From contig NZ_AUND01000042.1 in assembly GCF_000714535.1 (NCBI RefSeq), forward strand, positions 52,747 through 116,746: DNA of 64,000 nucleotides, written 5' to 3'. Below, one piece after another: positions 32,185 through 41,393 of the stretch (position 1 is its first letter; every line of letters starts with the position of its first letter). The translations under genes were made by a program, and so were the position numbers. The notes under the pieces were generated by a model that searched no databases, was not told the DNA's origin, and saw only the letters and a program-made list of their open reading frames with translations. The stretch is from Thioclava pacifica DSM 10166. GTDB lineage: Bacteria > Pseudomonadota > Alphaproteobacteria > Rhodobacterales > Rhodobacteraceae.

Positions 32185-33506
32185 TGGACGCGCGCAGCAT
32201 CATCCAAGGGGTGCGCGACGGGAAGGGCTTGGGCGAAGAGGCCGCCCGCTGGTTCGCGCGTGGCCTCGCCGACGGCGCGGTCTCGGATGCGCAGGCCGGG
32301 GCATTTGCGATGGCGGTGCTGCTGAAGGGCATCGGCACCGAAGGCCGTGTGGCTCTGACCAAGGCGATGCGCGACTCGGGTGAGGTGTTGGCTTGGGACA
32401 TGCCCGGCCCGGTAATCGACAAGCATTCGACGGGCGGCGTGGGAGACTCGGTCTCGCTGTTGCTTGCGCCTGCGCTGGCGGCCTGTGGTTGCTACGTGCC
32501 GATGATCTCGGGGCGAGGCTTGGGCCATACCGGCGGGACGCTCGACAAGATGGAAGCGATCCCCGGTTATGACGCGCTGCCCGGCATCGGCACGCTGCGC
32601 AAGGTCGTGGCCGAGGTCGGTTGCGCCATCGTCGGCGCCACAGGCGAGATCGCGCCCGCCGACAAGCGCCTTTACGGCATCCGCGATATTTCGGGCACGG
32701 TGGAGAGCATCGACCTGATCACCGCCTCGATCCTGTCGAAGAAGCTGGCCGCCGGTCTTGAGGGCCTGATCCTCGATGTGAAGGTCGGCTCGGGGGCGTT
32801 CATGGCAAAGCCCGAAGATGCGCGCGCCCTGGCTGAAAGCCTCGTGGCCACCGCGAATGGTGCAGGCTGCAAGACGACGGCGCTGATCACCGATATGGAT
32901 CAGCCGCTGGGCCATTCGGCTGGCAATGCGCTTGAGGTGATCGAGGTGCTCGAGACGCTGACGGGGACGGTGGTGAACGAGGCACTCTGGGACGTGACCG
33001 CGGCGCTGGGTGGCGAGGCGCTCGTGCTTGCGGGGCTGGCTTCGGATGCGGAAGAGGGCACGGCCCGGATTGACGAGGCGATCGCCTCGGGTCGCGCGGC
33101 GGAGATCTTCGGCAAGATGGTCGCGGCGTTGGGTGGTCCTGCCGATTTCGTCGAACGCTACCCCGACCGTCTGCCTTCGGCTCCGGTGATCCGTGCCGTG
33201 GCGAGCCCGCGAGCGGGATTCGTCACCCGGATCAATACCCGCGCGCTGGGCGAGGCGGTGGTGCATCTGGGCGGCGGGCGGCTGGTTGGCACCGACAAGA
33301 TCAACCCCTCGGTCGGGCTTTGGGAAACTGTCGCGCTTGGCGAAGAGATGGAGCGCGGCGAACCGCTCACCATCATCCATGCCGCGAGTGATCGCACGGC
33401 CGACGCCGCCGAAGCCGCGATCCTCAGGGCGATCACGCTGGGCGATGAAGCTGGCGAGGAGCCACCTTTGATCCATGACCGCATCGGCCCGGAGGATGTG
33501 CAATGA
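32184..33506 (+). CDS. deoA: Thymidine phosphorylase
   Basis: A 440-residue pyrimidine nucleoside phosphorylase that splits thymidine or deoxyuridine with phosphate. The signature KHSTGGVGDSVSLLLAP is present, with the phosphate-binding region MISGRGLGHTGGT. Its start shares a base with the cdd stop and its stop overlaps the deoB start (ATGA). Second gene of the salvage operon. Confidence 0.95.
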   Translation: MDARSIIQGVRDGKGLGEEAARWFARGLADGAVSDAQAGAFAMAVLLKGIGTEGRVALTKAMRDSGEVLAWDMPGPVIDKHSTGGVGDSVSLLLAPALAACGCYVPMISGRGLGHTGGTLDKMEAIPGYDALPGIGTLRKVVAEVGCAIVGATGEIAPADKRLYGIRDISGTVESIDLITASILSKKLAAGLEGLILDVKVGSGAFMAKPEDARALAESLVATANGAGCKTTALITDMDQPLGHSAGNALEVIEVLETLTGTVVNEALWDVTAALGGEALVLAGLASDAEEGTARIDEAIASGRAAEIFGKMVAALGGPADFVERYPDRLPSAPVIRAVASPRAGFVTRINTRALGEAVVHLGGGRLVGTDKINPSVGLWETVALGEEMERGEPLTIIHAASDRTADAAEAAILRAITLGDEAGEEPPLIHDRIGPEDVQ

Positions 33507-34720
33507 GTCGCGCCTTCCTGATCGTGATGGACAGCGTCGGGATCGGCGGCGCGCCGGATGCGGACCGCTTCTTCAACGATGGCGTGCCCGATACCGGGGC
33601 GAATACCCTTGGCCATATCGCACAGGCCTGTGCCGCCGGGAAAGCCGAAGTCGGGCGGTCCGGTCCGTTGAAACTGCCCGCGCTCGATGCGCTGGGGTTC
33701 GGGGCTGCGGTCAAGCTTGCCTCGGGCGAGGAGGCGCCGGGTCTGGGGGCCGAGCCGCAAGGGCTCTGGGGCGCGGCCACTGAGGTCTCGCCCGGCAAGG
33801 ATACGCCCTCGGGCCATTGGGAGCTGGCGGGCGTGCCGGTGCCGTGGGAATGGCACTATTTCCCCGATCATCAAAACAGCTTCCCGCCCGATCTGGTCGC
33901 GAAAGCCTGTGAGATCGCGGGCACCGAGGGGATATTGGGCAATTGCCACGCCTCGGGCACCAATATCATCGAGGAACTGGGCGACGAGCATATCCGCACC
34001 GGCTGGCCGATTTGCTATACCTCGGCCGACAGCGTCTTCCAGATTGCCGCGCATGAGGAGCATTTCGGCCTCGACCGGCTGCTGAAGCTGTGCGAAGGGC
34101 TCGCGCCCACACTTCATGCGATAAAGGTCGGGCGGGTCATCGCGCGTCCCTTCGTGGGCGAAAACGGTCAGTTCACCCGCACCCCGAACCGCCGCGATTT
34201 CGCGATCCCCGCGCCCTCGCCGACGCTGCTGGACTGGGCCTATGATGCGGGCCGGGTGACCCATGCGATCGGCAAGATCGGCGATATCTTCAGCCATCGC
34301 GGCATCACCCATCTGCACAAGGGCAAGGGTGACGCCGACCTGGCAGATCACCTGATCCGGCTTGCCGACGAGGCCGAGGAGGGCTCGCTCACCTTCGCCA
34401 ATCTCGTCGAGTTCGACAGCCTCTACGGCCACCGCCGCGATGTCTCGGGCTATGCCCGTGCGCTGGAATGGTTCGACGGGCGCGCGGCCGAATTCATGGC
34501 GCGGCTGCGCCCCGGCGATCTGGCCATCTTTACCGCCGATCACGGCAACGATCCGACCTGGACCGGGACCGATCACACCCGCGAGCGCGTGCCCGTTCTG
34601 GGATATGCGCCAGGTCAGGGGTCGCGCGCCTTGGGCCAGGTAGGCTATGTGGATCTTGCGGCCTCGATTGCCGCGCATCTGGGGATCCCGGCGCAAGGAC
34701 CGGGCAAGAGCTTTCTGTGA
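33503..34720 (+). CDS. deoB: Phosphopentomutase
   Basis: A 405-residue alkaline-phosphatase-fold mutase that converts (deoxy)ribose-1-phosphate to the 5-phosphate. Metal ligands are visible in MDSVGIGG and TADHGNDPTWTGTDH, and the phospho-accepting Thr lies in KDTPSGHWEL. It passes sugar phosphate from deoA into central metabolism. Overlaps deoA by 4 bases. Confidence 0.95.
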   Translation: MSRAFLIVMDSVGIGGAPDADRFFNDGVPDTGANTLGHIAQACAAGKAEVGRSGPLKLPALDALGFGAAVKLASGEEAPGLGAEPQGLWGAATEVSPGKDTPSGHWELAGVPVPWEWHYFPDHQNSFPPDLVAKACEIAGTEGILGNCHASGTNIIEELGDEHIRTGWPICYTSADSVFQIAAHEEHFGLDRLLKLCEGLAPTLHAIKVGRVIARPFVGENGQFTRTPNRRDFAIPAPSPTLLDWAYDAGRVTHAIGKIGDIFSHRGITHLHKGKGDADLADHLIRLADEAEEGSLTFANLVEFDSLYGHRRDVSGYARALEWFDGRAAEFMARLRPGDLAIFTADHGNDPTWTGTDHTRERVPVLGYAPGQGSRALGQVGYVDLAASIAAHLGIPAQGPGKSFL

Positions 34721-34729
34721 GGGACTGAA

Positions 34730-35362
34730 ATGAGTGAACACCTGACCGTCGTCAAACACCCGCTGGTGCAACACAAGCTGACCCTGATGCGCGAAAAGGA
34801 CACCTCGACGGCCTCCTTCCGTCGCCTGCTGCGCGAGATCAGCCTGCTTCTGGCCTATGAGATCACCTCGGAACTGGAGCTGACCACGAAGAAAATCGAG
34901 ACCCCGCTTTGCGAGATGGACGCGCCGATCCTTGAGGGCAAGAAGCTCGCGCTGGTCTCGATCCTGCGGGCGGGTAATGGTCTTCTCGATGGCGTTCTGG
35001 AACTGGTTCCGGCGGCGCGGGTGGGCTTTGTCGGTCTTTACCGCGATCCCGAGACGCTGCAGCCGGTCGAATATTACTGCAAGCTGCCGGGCGAGCTGGA
35101 AGACCGTCTGACCATCGTCGTCGATCCGATGCTGGCCACCGGCAATTCCTCGGTTGCCGCGATCGACCTGATCAAGGCCAAGGGCGCGAAGCATATTCGC
35201 TTCATGTGCCTGCTGGCCGCCCCCGAGGGTGTGGCGCGCATGAAAGAGGCGCATCCCGATGTGCCGATCGTGACCGCAGCGCTCGACGAATGCCTCAACG
35301 ATCATGCCTATATCGTGCCCGGTCTGGGGGATGCGGGCGACCGTATGTTCGGGACCAAATAA
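34730..35362 (+). CDS. upp: Uracil phosphoribosyltransferase
   Basis: A 210-residue enzyme that makes UMP from uracil and PRPP. The PRPP loop is [15 protein letters not shown] and the uracil-binding C-terminus is [12 protein letters not shown]. It completes the operon: cytidine to uridine, cleavage to base plus sugar phosphate, sugar phosphate isomerisation and rescue of uracil. No uracil permease is adjacent. Confidence 0.96.
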   Translation: MSEHLTVVKHPLVQHKLTLMREKDTSTASFRRLLREISLLLAYEITSELELTTKKIETPLCEMDAPILEGKKLALVSILRAGNGLLDGVLELVPAARVGFVGLYRDPETLQPVEYYCKLPGELEDRLTIVVDPMLATGNSSVAAIDLIKAKGAKHIRFMCLLAAPEGVARMKEAHPDVPIVTAALDECLNDHAYIVPGLGDAGDRMFGTK

Positions 35363-35400
35363 GCCCTAACCCCCTTTACTCAAAAGAAAGACTCCGTCAT

Positions 35401-35421
35401 CCTGTCCTCCGATTGGACAGG
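35401..35421 (+). promoter_or_regulatory. Hairpin beside the ribosome binding site of the SPOR gene
   Basis: Arms CCTGTCC (35401-35407) and GGACAGG (35415-35421); the purine-rich GGGGGCGGAT that serves the ATG at 35430 starts inside the right arm. It may affect translation start. Confidence 0.4.
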
Positions 35422-35429
35422 GGGCGGAT

Positions 35430-36719
35430 ATGCGTTTTGACGGCGGTTTTTCGGCAGCGATTCTGGCTGCGGTTTTCGGAGCTGGAACGGGGCTCTTCGC
35501 AACCGTCGCGCAGGCAGAGGATTACGCTCCGGCCGAGACGCCCCCCTCTTCCTTCCAGGGTCGGCAATATGTCGACAGCAATGGCTGCGTCTTTATCCGC
35601 GCGGGTTATGGCGAGGCGGTGAAATGGGTGCCGCGGATCAACCGCGATCGCACGCCGGTCTGTGGCTACAAGCCGACCTTCCCGAGCGCCGAACTTGCGG
35701 CAGCACCCAGTGCCGCCCCGGCTCCCGCACCTGCTCCGGCACTCACCCCCGCGGCTCCGAAACCGACCCCGATGCGCACTGTCTCGGCCCCTGCGCCGAC
35801 GCCGGCGCCGCGCGCGAACGCCCCCATGGAAACGGTTGCCTCGAAGATGATGCCCGCGCCGAGCGCCACGAACTCGCCCTATTACCCGGTCGCGCAGTCG
35901 GCACCGACGGTGCTTGCCTCCGCGACCAGCGCCCCCGCGACGAGCGGCTATGTCTCGCCTTTTTCTGCGACCGGCGATGCGGCCCCGGGCGGCAGCTATA
36001 GCGTGAACGTGCCCGTCGCCCCCAGCGCACCTCAGGCCAATCCAGCCCCTGCGACGAGCGGCGATTGCGCCGGTCTCGATCCGCTGGCGCAACAGCTGAT
36101 GATGACGCGCGAGGGGATGAGCGTGCGCTGTGGCCCGCAACAGATCTCGCCCACGAGCGGCTATGTCGTTCCCGGCGCGACAACAGTGGTCGCGGCCCCC
36201 GCAGCGCGCCAGATCCCGCGCGAAGTCAGTGTCGGCGGGCTTGCCCCGGTGGTGACGACTTCGAAAGCGCCCGATGGCGGCTGGCGTCCGGCATTCGACG
36301 ATGGTCGGCTCAATCCCTATCGCGGCCCGCGAACCACCTATGGCGATGCGCAGATGGCGCAACGCTGGGGCGACGGCGTGCCGATGGAAATGCCCAAGCC
36401 CCCGGCCAGTCGCGTGATCTACGTGCCGGTCGCACCGACGCAGGCGACCATGTCCTCGAAATCGGTGGCCCCGGCCAAGACCGTGACGCGCCAGGGCGCG
36501 GTTGCGGGCAAGCGCTTCGTTCAGGTCGGCAGCTTCGGGGTGCCCGCCAATGCCGAGGCGGCTAAGGCGCGGCTGCGCGCACTTGGCTTGCCGGTCGCGA
36601 CCGGAAAGTCGGGGCGGCTGACTGTCATTTATGCGGGTCCGTTCGCGAGCTCCGCCGCGCTGCAACAGGCGCTCGCGTCTGCGAAAGGCGCAGGCTTCTC
36701 CGACGCCATCCTGCGCTGA
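35430..36719 (+). CDS. SPOR domain-containing periplasmic protein
   Basis: A 429-residue secreted protein with a signal peptide cleaved after about residue 29 (VAQA). Residues about 90-330 are a low-complexity Pro/Ala/Thr linker, including runs such as APAPAPAPA. The C-terminal SPOR domain (about 355-429) starts at RFVQVGSFG and ends at the last residue. SPOR domains bind denuded glycan strands at the septum, so a role in division or envelope remodelling is likely. The linker means only the ends are well conserved. Confidence 0.9.
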   Translation: MRFDGGFSAAILAAVFGAGTGLFATVAQAEDYAPAETPPSSFQGRQYVDSNGCVFIRAGYGEAVKWVPRINRDRTPVCGYKPTFPSAELAAAPSAAPAPAPAPALTPAAPKPTPMRTVSAPAPTPAPRANAPMETVASKMMPAPSATNSPYYPVAQSAPTVLASATSAPATSGYVSPFSATGDAAPGGSYSVNVPVAPSAPQANPAPATSGDCAGLDPLAQQLMMTREGMSVRCGPQQISPTSGYVVPGATTVVAAPAARQIPREVSVGGLAPVVTTSKAPDGGWRPAFDDGRLNPYRGPRTTYGDAQMAQRWGDGVPMEMPKPPASRVIYVPVAPTQATMSSKSVAPAKTVTRQGAVAGKRFVQVGSFGVPANAEAAKARLRALGLPVATGKSGRLTVIYAGPFASSAALQQALASAKGAGFSDAILR

Positions 36720-36743
36720 GCGGAAACTTTTGCGACATCGGGA

Positions 36744-36767
36744 AGCGGCCCCTCCGGGCCGCTTTTT
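36744..36767 (+). terminator. Rho-independent terminator of the SPOR gene
   Basis: Stem AGCGGCC (36744-36750) and GGCCGCT (36757-36763) followed by TTTT, in the gap before the convergent hypothetical gene. Confidence 0.85.
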
Positions 36768-37786
36768 CAATGTGCCGAACAGATGTCCTGCAAGGCCACC
36801 CATTGCGCATCTTCGAGAACGGGGTGTGGCGCGGGCTGCCCCTTGAACGGGTCGGCCTCGATCAGGCCGAGCACGCTCTCGCCGGTCGGATCGAGCGCAT
36901 AGGCATAGGGCGTGGAGCTGACGCCTGCCTCACGAAATGCATGTAAAAGCGTGTCATTGTTGGGCCGTTCGGGCGGGTGTTGGACCAGCTCCTGCGCATA
37001 TTCGGCAATGCCGTCGTCAGGCAGATCACCCGTCGTCAGGAGCCGGAGCGCCGCCGCGGGACCAAGCCAGTCGAGCATCCGGTGCAGCGGCCGCTCACCT
37101 GCTGCGCCGCGCTGCGCGGCGATCAGAAAGCCCGCGACCACCTCGGGTGTATCAGGCCCCGCGATCGTGTTGCGCCCCACGATGGCGAGCCCGCCCGGCA
37201 GCAGCCGTGCGCCGTCCAGAGCTTCGGGCAGAACTTCGATCACTTGCTGCCCCGGCAGTCGCTCGGCCAGAGCGGCGAGCGCCTTGTCGCCCGCGGGACT
37301 ATGGCAGGGCTGGCCGGTCATCTTGGTGAACTCGGTCAGCAATTTGCGCCCGATCTCGACACGCTTGGCCTGCGGCGCGATGCGCGCGGCGTGATCGACA
37401 AGTGCGCCGGGCAGCCAGAACAGCACCACCGCTCCTAGAAGAAGGACGCCGCCTCCGATCAGTGCGCCGCGCAGTCGCCCCGGATGCGGACGGCGCGCCT
37501 CGATCATCGCATGAACCTTCTCGATCGCGGCGATCATCGTCTCGTCGGCGATCTCGAGCTCTTCGCCCGGCTCGGCCGAAGGCGCATAGATTGCAGGTCG
37601 CGCGCCCGGGTTGAGCCGGATCATCGCGGGCAAGGACCAATGCGCCAGTGCCGTCGCCGAGCGATCGTCCGCGATCACCAGCGTCGCATCGCCGAGCGAG
37701 AGGATCACCTCCTGGCGCTGCGCCTCCGGGTCGGGACGCCAAATCCCCTCGGCCTCGAGGCGTTCATATTCGGATAGGGCGGTCAT
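36767..37786 (-). CDS. Hypothetical single-pass membrane protein
   Basis: A 339-residue protein. The N-terminal half (about 1-105) is cytoplasmic and acidic, a single transmembrane helix lies at about 108-127 (GGGVLLLGAVVLFWLPGAL), and a periplasmic C-terminal part of about 210 residues follows. That part has two cysteines and segments such as LAERLPGQQVIEVLPEAL and LPGGLAIVGRNTIAG with a Gly-rich pattern vaguely like membrane metallopeptidases, but no HExxH is present. Family not recognised. Convergent with the SPOR gene. Confidence 0.7.
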   Translation of the reverse strand: MTALSEYERLEAEGIWRPDPEAQRQEVILSLGDATLVIADDRSATALAHWSLPAMIRLNPGARPAIYAPSAEPGEELEIADETMIAAIEKVHAMIEARRPHPGRLRGALIGGGVLLLGAVVLFWLPGALVDHAARIAPQAKRVEIGRKLLTEFTKMTGQPCHSPAGDKALAALAERLPGQQVIEVLPEALDGARLLPGGLAIVGRNTIAGPDTPEVVAGFLIAAQRGAAGERPLHRMLDWLGPAAALRLLTTGDLPDDGIAEYAQELVQHPPERPNNDTLLHAFREAGVSSTPYAYALDPTGESVLGLIEADPFKGQPAPHPVLEDAQWVALQDICSAH

Positions 37787-37860
37787 GCGGACCTGTCACT
37801 GCTCTTGTTTCTCAAGAGGATAGCCGATCTTCCCTCAGGGTCAATCTGAGCCGTGGGATC

Positions 37861-38058
37861 AGGGGGTGCTGCCCCCGTCGCCGGAGGGCGACAATTTACA
37901 GAGAAGGAGGGGGCGCTGCCCCCTCTGGCCTTTCGGCCATTCACCCCCGAGATATTTTCGTCAAGAAGAAGGGAATGGGATGTTTCTTCTTCTTGATCCA
38001 AATATCTCGGGGGGTGAATTCGGCGAGAGCCGAAGAGGGGGGCAGCGCCCCCTTTTCC
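37861..38058. repeat. Palindromic intergenic repeat element with tandem units
   Basis: Fills most of the gene-less stretch 37787-38104. Two 47-bp units begin at 37861 and 37908 (AGGGGG, GCTGCCCCC, then CGCCGGAGGGCGA in the first). They lead into an arm with CCCCCGAGATATTTTC and TCAAGAAGAAGGG (about 37944-37973). The same arm returns inverted (CTTCTTCTTGAT, ATATCTCGGGGGGTGAATT, about 37985-38020) and ends in GGGGGGCAGCGCCCCC. No coding potential seen. Related sequence occurs at 44478-44727. Confidence 0.75.
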
Positions 38059-38104
38059 AGACCCGTGCGCGGGCTAGCTGGGAATTTCGAAGAGGAGACA
38101 AGTC

Positions 38105-39136
38105 ATGCCCCAGACGACCGAAACCAATCGAAAGATCATTCTGGCCTCGCGTCCGAAAGGCGCGCCGGATGACACTACGCTGCGACTTGAGACCGAGGCC
38201 GTGCCGCTACCTGGCAAGGGCGAAATGCTGCTGCGCACTGTCTGGCTATCGCTCGATCCCTATATGCGCGGGCGGATGAACGATGCGAAATCCTACGCGA
38301 CCCCGGTCGAGATCGGGGGCGTGATGACGGCGCAGGTCGTGGCCGAGGTGATCGAGAGCGATGTCGCGGGCTTTTCGAAGGGCGATTACGTGCTCGCGCC
38401 CTCGGGCTGGCAGGACTGGTTCGTCTCGGATGGCACGCAGGTGCTCAATCTCGGGCCGGAGCCGCAAAACCCGAGCTGGGCGCTCGGGATCCTCGGGATG
38501 CCCGGCTACACGGCCTATGCAGGGCTCTTGAAGATCGGCGAGCCGAAACCGGGCGAGACAGTGGTGGTGGCCGCGGCGTCCGGGCCGGTCGGCGCGACTG
38601 TCGGCCAGATCGCGAAGATCAAGGGCTGCCACGTCGTCGGCATCGCGGGCGGGGCGGAGAAATGCACTCATGTCGTCGAGACTCTCGGTTTCGACGCCTG
38701 CATCGACCACCGCGCGGAGGATTTCGCGGATCAGCTGGCCGCGGCCTGCCCGGACGGGATCGACGTCTATTTCGAGAATGTCGGCGGCAAGGTGCTGTAC
38801 GCCGTTCTGCCGCTGCTCAATCCCTTCGCGCGGATGCCGGTCTGCGGCATGGTCGCGTGGTATAATCTGCCCGGTCTGCCGGACGGTCCCGATCACGGGC
38901 CGCAGATCCTTTCGACGATCCTGCGGATGAAAGTGAAGATGCAGGGCTTCATCATCTTCGACAGCTTCCCCGCCGAGCTCTATCAGGAGTTCGCGCGTGA
39001 CATGACCGGTTGGCTCGCCGAAGGGAAAGTGCGCTACAAGGAGCAGGTAGTGGAGGGGCTCGAGGCCGCGCCACAGGCGCTTTACGACCTGCTCGAGGGG
39101 CGCAATTTCGGCAAGGTCTTGGTGCGCGTCGGCTGA
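38105..39136 (+). CDS. NADP-dependent oxidoreductase (medium-chain, zinc-free, CurA-like)
   Basis: A 343-residue medium-chain reductase of the leukotriene B4 dehydrogenase/CurA group. The NADP loop is AAASGPVGATVGQIAK and the substrate domain shows LSLDPYMRGRM, a signature of this group. Zinc-ligating cysteines are absent. Such enzymes reduce enones or other alpha,beta-unsaturated carbonyls; the natural substrate is not apparent. It is a single gene following the repeat element. Confidence 0.9.
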   Translation: MPQTTETNRKIILASRPKGAPDDTTLRLETEAVPLPGKGEMLLRTVWLSLDPYMRGRMNDAKSYATPVEIGGVMTAQVVAEVIESDVAGFSKGDYVLAPSGWQDWFVSDGTQVLNLGPEPQNPSWALGILGMPGYTAYAGLLKIGEPKPGETVVVAAASGPVGATVGQIAKIKGCHVVGIAGGAEKCTHVVETLGFDACIDHRAEDFADQLAAACPDGIDVYFENVGGKVLYAVLPLLNPFARMPVCGMVAWYNLPGLPDGPDHGPQILSTILRMKVKMQGFIIFDSFPAELYQEFARDMTGWLAEGKVRYKEQVVEGLEAAPQALYDLLEGRNFGKVLVRVG

Positions 39137-39212
39137 GGCGCGCGGGAGAGCGGGGCAGGGGCTCCGCTTTCAGTGACTTGCCCTTTCCTGCCGGACCCTT
39201 ATCTCTATTCTC

Positions 39213-39656
39213 ATGTTTGGACGCCTTCTCAATATTCTCAACGACCCCACGCCCGATCCGATGGCGGGCGAGGAGCGTGAACTGGCGCTTGGCGCGCTTC
39301 TGGTACGGCTCGCGCGCTCGGATGAGCATTATGACGAGGAGGAGAAGATCCGCATCGACCGGGTCCTCGCGCAGCGCAACGGGCTGTCGGGTTTCGAAGC
39401 GACCGAGATGCGCAAGCGCGCCGAAGAGGTCGAGGCGGGCGCACCCGATACGGTACGTTTCACCCGCGCGCTCAAGGACAAGGTTGCTTATGAGGATCGC
39501 ACCGGTGTGATCGAGGCGCTCTGGGATGTCGCCCTGGCCGATGGCGTGCGCGATGCGCATGAGGACGCGTTGATCCGTCTGGCGGCGAAATTGCTGGGTG
39601 TGAATGACGTCGATTCGGCTCGAGCACGCCAGCGCGTGGAAGCACGCCGCGGTTGA
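39213..39656 (+). CDS. TerB family tellurite-resistance-type protein
   Basis: A 147-residue all-helical protein of the TerB family (DUF533-related). Acidic metal-site positions are visible in DEHYDEEEKIRID (about 37-49) and LWDVALADGVRDAHEDALI near residue 108. No other ter gene is near, so a tellurite role is unsupported; stand-alone TerB proteins are common. Preceded by its own short leader. Confidence 0.88.
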   Translation: MFGRLLNILNDPTPDPMAGEERELALGALLVRLARSDEHYDEEEKIRIDRVLAQRNGLSGFEATEMRKRAEEVEAGAPDTVRFTRALKDKVAYEDRTGVIEALWDVALADGVRDAHEDALIRLAAKLLGVNDVDSARARQRVEARRG

Positions 39657-39796
39657 AACGGTGGCGTTTGGCGCTCATTTTTTCGCCATCTGCCCGTGAT
39701 TTCGCCCCTTTCCCTCTGGTCAAGCTGCTTGGCACCGTTGCAATCATCTCTAAAATCGCGCCAGATTGACCGGATGGACAAAGAGAAGCTGCCCGC

Positions 39797-40591
39797 GTGA
39801 CCATAAACGAGCCCGCGCCCCAAGACGCGCCCGTCATCGAAATTCGCGACCTTCACAAGAGCTACGGCTCGCTCGAGGTGCTCAAGGGCGTCTCGATCAC
39901 CGCACCGCGTGGCCATGTAATCTCGTTGATCGGATCCTCGGGCTCAGGCAAGTCGACGCTTTTGCGCTGCTGCAATCTGCTGGAAGACAGCCAGAAGGGT
40001 GAGGTGATCTTCGAAGGCGAAGCGGTCACTTGGAAAGGCGAGGGGCTGGCGCGCCGTCCGGCGGATCGCGCTCAGGTCACGCGCTTTCGCACCAACCTTT
40101 CGATGGTGTTCCAGCAGTTCAATCTCTGGGCCCATATGACGATCCTTCAAAACGTTATGGAAGCGCCGGTGACGGTGCTGGGCCGCGACAAGGCCGAGGT
40201 CGAGCCGCTTGCCCGCTTGCTTCTGGCCAAGGTCGGCATCGGTGACAAATGCGATGCCTGGCCCGCGCAGCTTTCGGGTGGCCAGCAGCAGCGCGCGGCG
40301 ATCGCGCGGGCGCTGTGCATGGAGCCCAAGGCGCTTCTTTTCGATGAGCCGACCTCTGCGCTCGATCCCGAATTGCAGCAGGAAGTGGTGAAGGTCATCA
40401 AGGACCTCGCCGCCGAGCACCGCACCATGATCCTCGTGACCCATGACATGCGGCTGGCACGGGACGTGTCGGATCACGTCGTCTTCCTGCATCAGGGCAA
40501 GATCGAGGAAGAGGGGCCTCCCGAAGCCCTTTTCGGCGCTCCGAAATCGGCGCGTCTGCAACAATTCCTGTCGGCCACCGCGCCGGCGTGA
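39797..40591 (+). CDS. Amino-acid ABC transporter ATP-binding protein
   Basis: A 264-residue ATPase of the polar amino-acid (HisP/GlnQ) family. Walker A is GSSGSGKST, the signature is LSGGQQQR and Walker B is LLFDEPTSALD; the HisP-type insert FEGEAVTWKGE is present. The start is GTG. First gene of a five-gene operon with binding protein, two permeases and a GS-like ligase. The upstream 140 bp has GGTCAA and TTGACC half sites about 46 bases apart, possible operator halves. Confidence 0.93.
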   Translation: MTINEPAPQDAPVIEIRDLHKSYGSLEVLKGVSITAPRGHVISLIGSSGSGKSTLLRCCNLLEDSQKGEVIFEGEAVTWKGEGLARRPADRAQVTRFRTNLSMVFQQFNLWAHMTILQNVMEAPVTVLGRDKAEVEPLARLLLAKVGIGDKCDAWPAQLSGGQQQRAAIARALCMEPKALLFDEPTSALDPELQQEVVKVIKDLAAEHRTMILVTHDMRLARDVSDHVVFLHQGKIEEEGPPEALFGAPKSARLQQFLSATAPA

Positions 40592-40629
40592 ACCCAAGAA
40601 CCAAAGTCCAACGACAGGGGAACTCAAGA

Positions 40630-41349
40630 ATGAAAAAACTGATCCTGACCGCCGCCATTCTCGGCCTTTCGGCTGGCGTCGCTGCGGCCGAGACCGTGCG
40701 CATGGGCACCGAGGGCGCCTACCCTCCCTACAACTACATCGACGATAACGGTCAGGTTGCCGGTTTCGAGCGCGAGCTGGGCGACAAGCTGTGCGAGATG
40801 GAAGGTCTGACCTGCACCTGGGTCACCAATGACTGGGATTCGATCATCCCGAACCTGCTCTCGGGCAACTACGACACGATCATCGCCGGCATGTCGATCA
40901 CCGAAGAGCGCGAGAAGTCGATCGACTTTACCCAGGCCTATTACCCGCCGGCAGCCTCGGCTTACATGTCGATGGATCCGAATGCCGATCTCAAGGGCGG
41001 CGTGATCGCGGCGCAGACCGGCACGATCCAGGCGGCCCATGTCGCCGAGAGCGGTGCGACGCTGGCGGAATACGCGACCCTCGACGACACGATCGCTGCG
41101 GTGAAGAACGGTGAAGCGGATGCAGTTTTCGCTGACAAGGACGCACTGGCGCCGTTTGCGGGTACCGACGGGATGGAATTCGTGGGCGATGACGTGCCGC
41201 TCGGCAAGGGCATCGGCATCGGCCTGCGCAAGTCCGATACCGCGCTGAAGGACAAGTTCAACGACGCGATCTCGAAGATGAAAGCCGACGGCTCGCTGAA
41301 CGAGATGATCAAGAAGTATTTCGGCGACGACGCCCTGACCTTCAACTGA
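40630..41349 (+). CDS. Polar amino-acid ABC transporter substrate-binding protein
   Basis: A 239-residue periplasmic binding protein of family 3 with a signal peptide cleaved after Ala20. The mature protein shows GAYPPYNYID and SITEEREKSIDFTQAY, signatures of the lysine/arginine/ornithine-histidine group, and a Gln-containing hinge. The ligand could be a basic amino acid or a polyamine-like amine, which fits the GS-like ligase at the operon end. The ATG at 40630 is chosen because the signal peptide begins there. Confidence 0.93.
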   Translation: MKKLILTAAILGLSAGVAAAETVRMGTEGAYPPYNYIDDNGQVAGFERELGDKLCEMEGLTCTWVTNDWDSIIPNLLSGNYDTIIAGMSITEEREKSIDFTQAYYPPAASAYMSMDPNADLKGGVIAAQTGTIQAAHVAESGATLAEYATLDDTIAAVKNGEADAVFADKDALAPFAGTDGMEFVGDDVPLGKGIGIGLRKSDTALKDKFNDAISKMKADGSLNEMIKKYFGDDALTFN

Positions 41350-41356
41350 TCCGTTT

Positions 41357-41380
41357 GGGGGCGGGCTCCGGCCCGCTCCC
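41357..41380 (+). other. Intercistronic hairpin after the binding-protein gene
   Basis: GGGGGCGGGC-TCCG-GCCCGCTCCC, 10-bp stem without a T-run, between binding-protein and permease genes. Such hairpins often stabilise the binding-protein message and reduce permease expression. Confidence 0.55.
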
Positions 41381-41393
41381 ATCTTGACCTGCG

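Noticed and set aside
39213..39656. Tellurite-resistance cluster
   Set aside because: Only a single TerB-like protein; no other ter gene nearby.
39725..39745. Sigma-54 promoter (TTGGCAC and TTGCA before the ABC operon)
   Set aside because: The distance between GG and GC is 8 bases, not 12.
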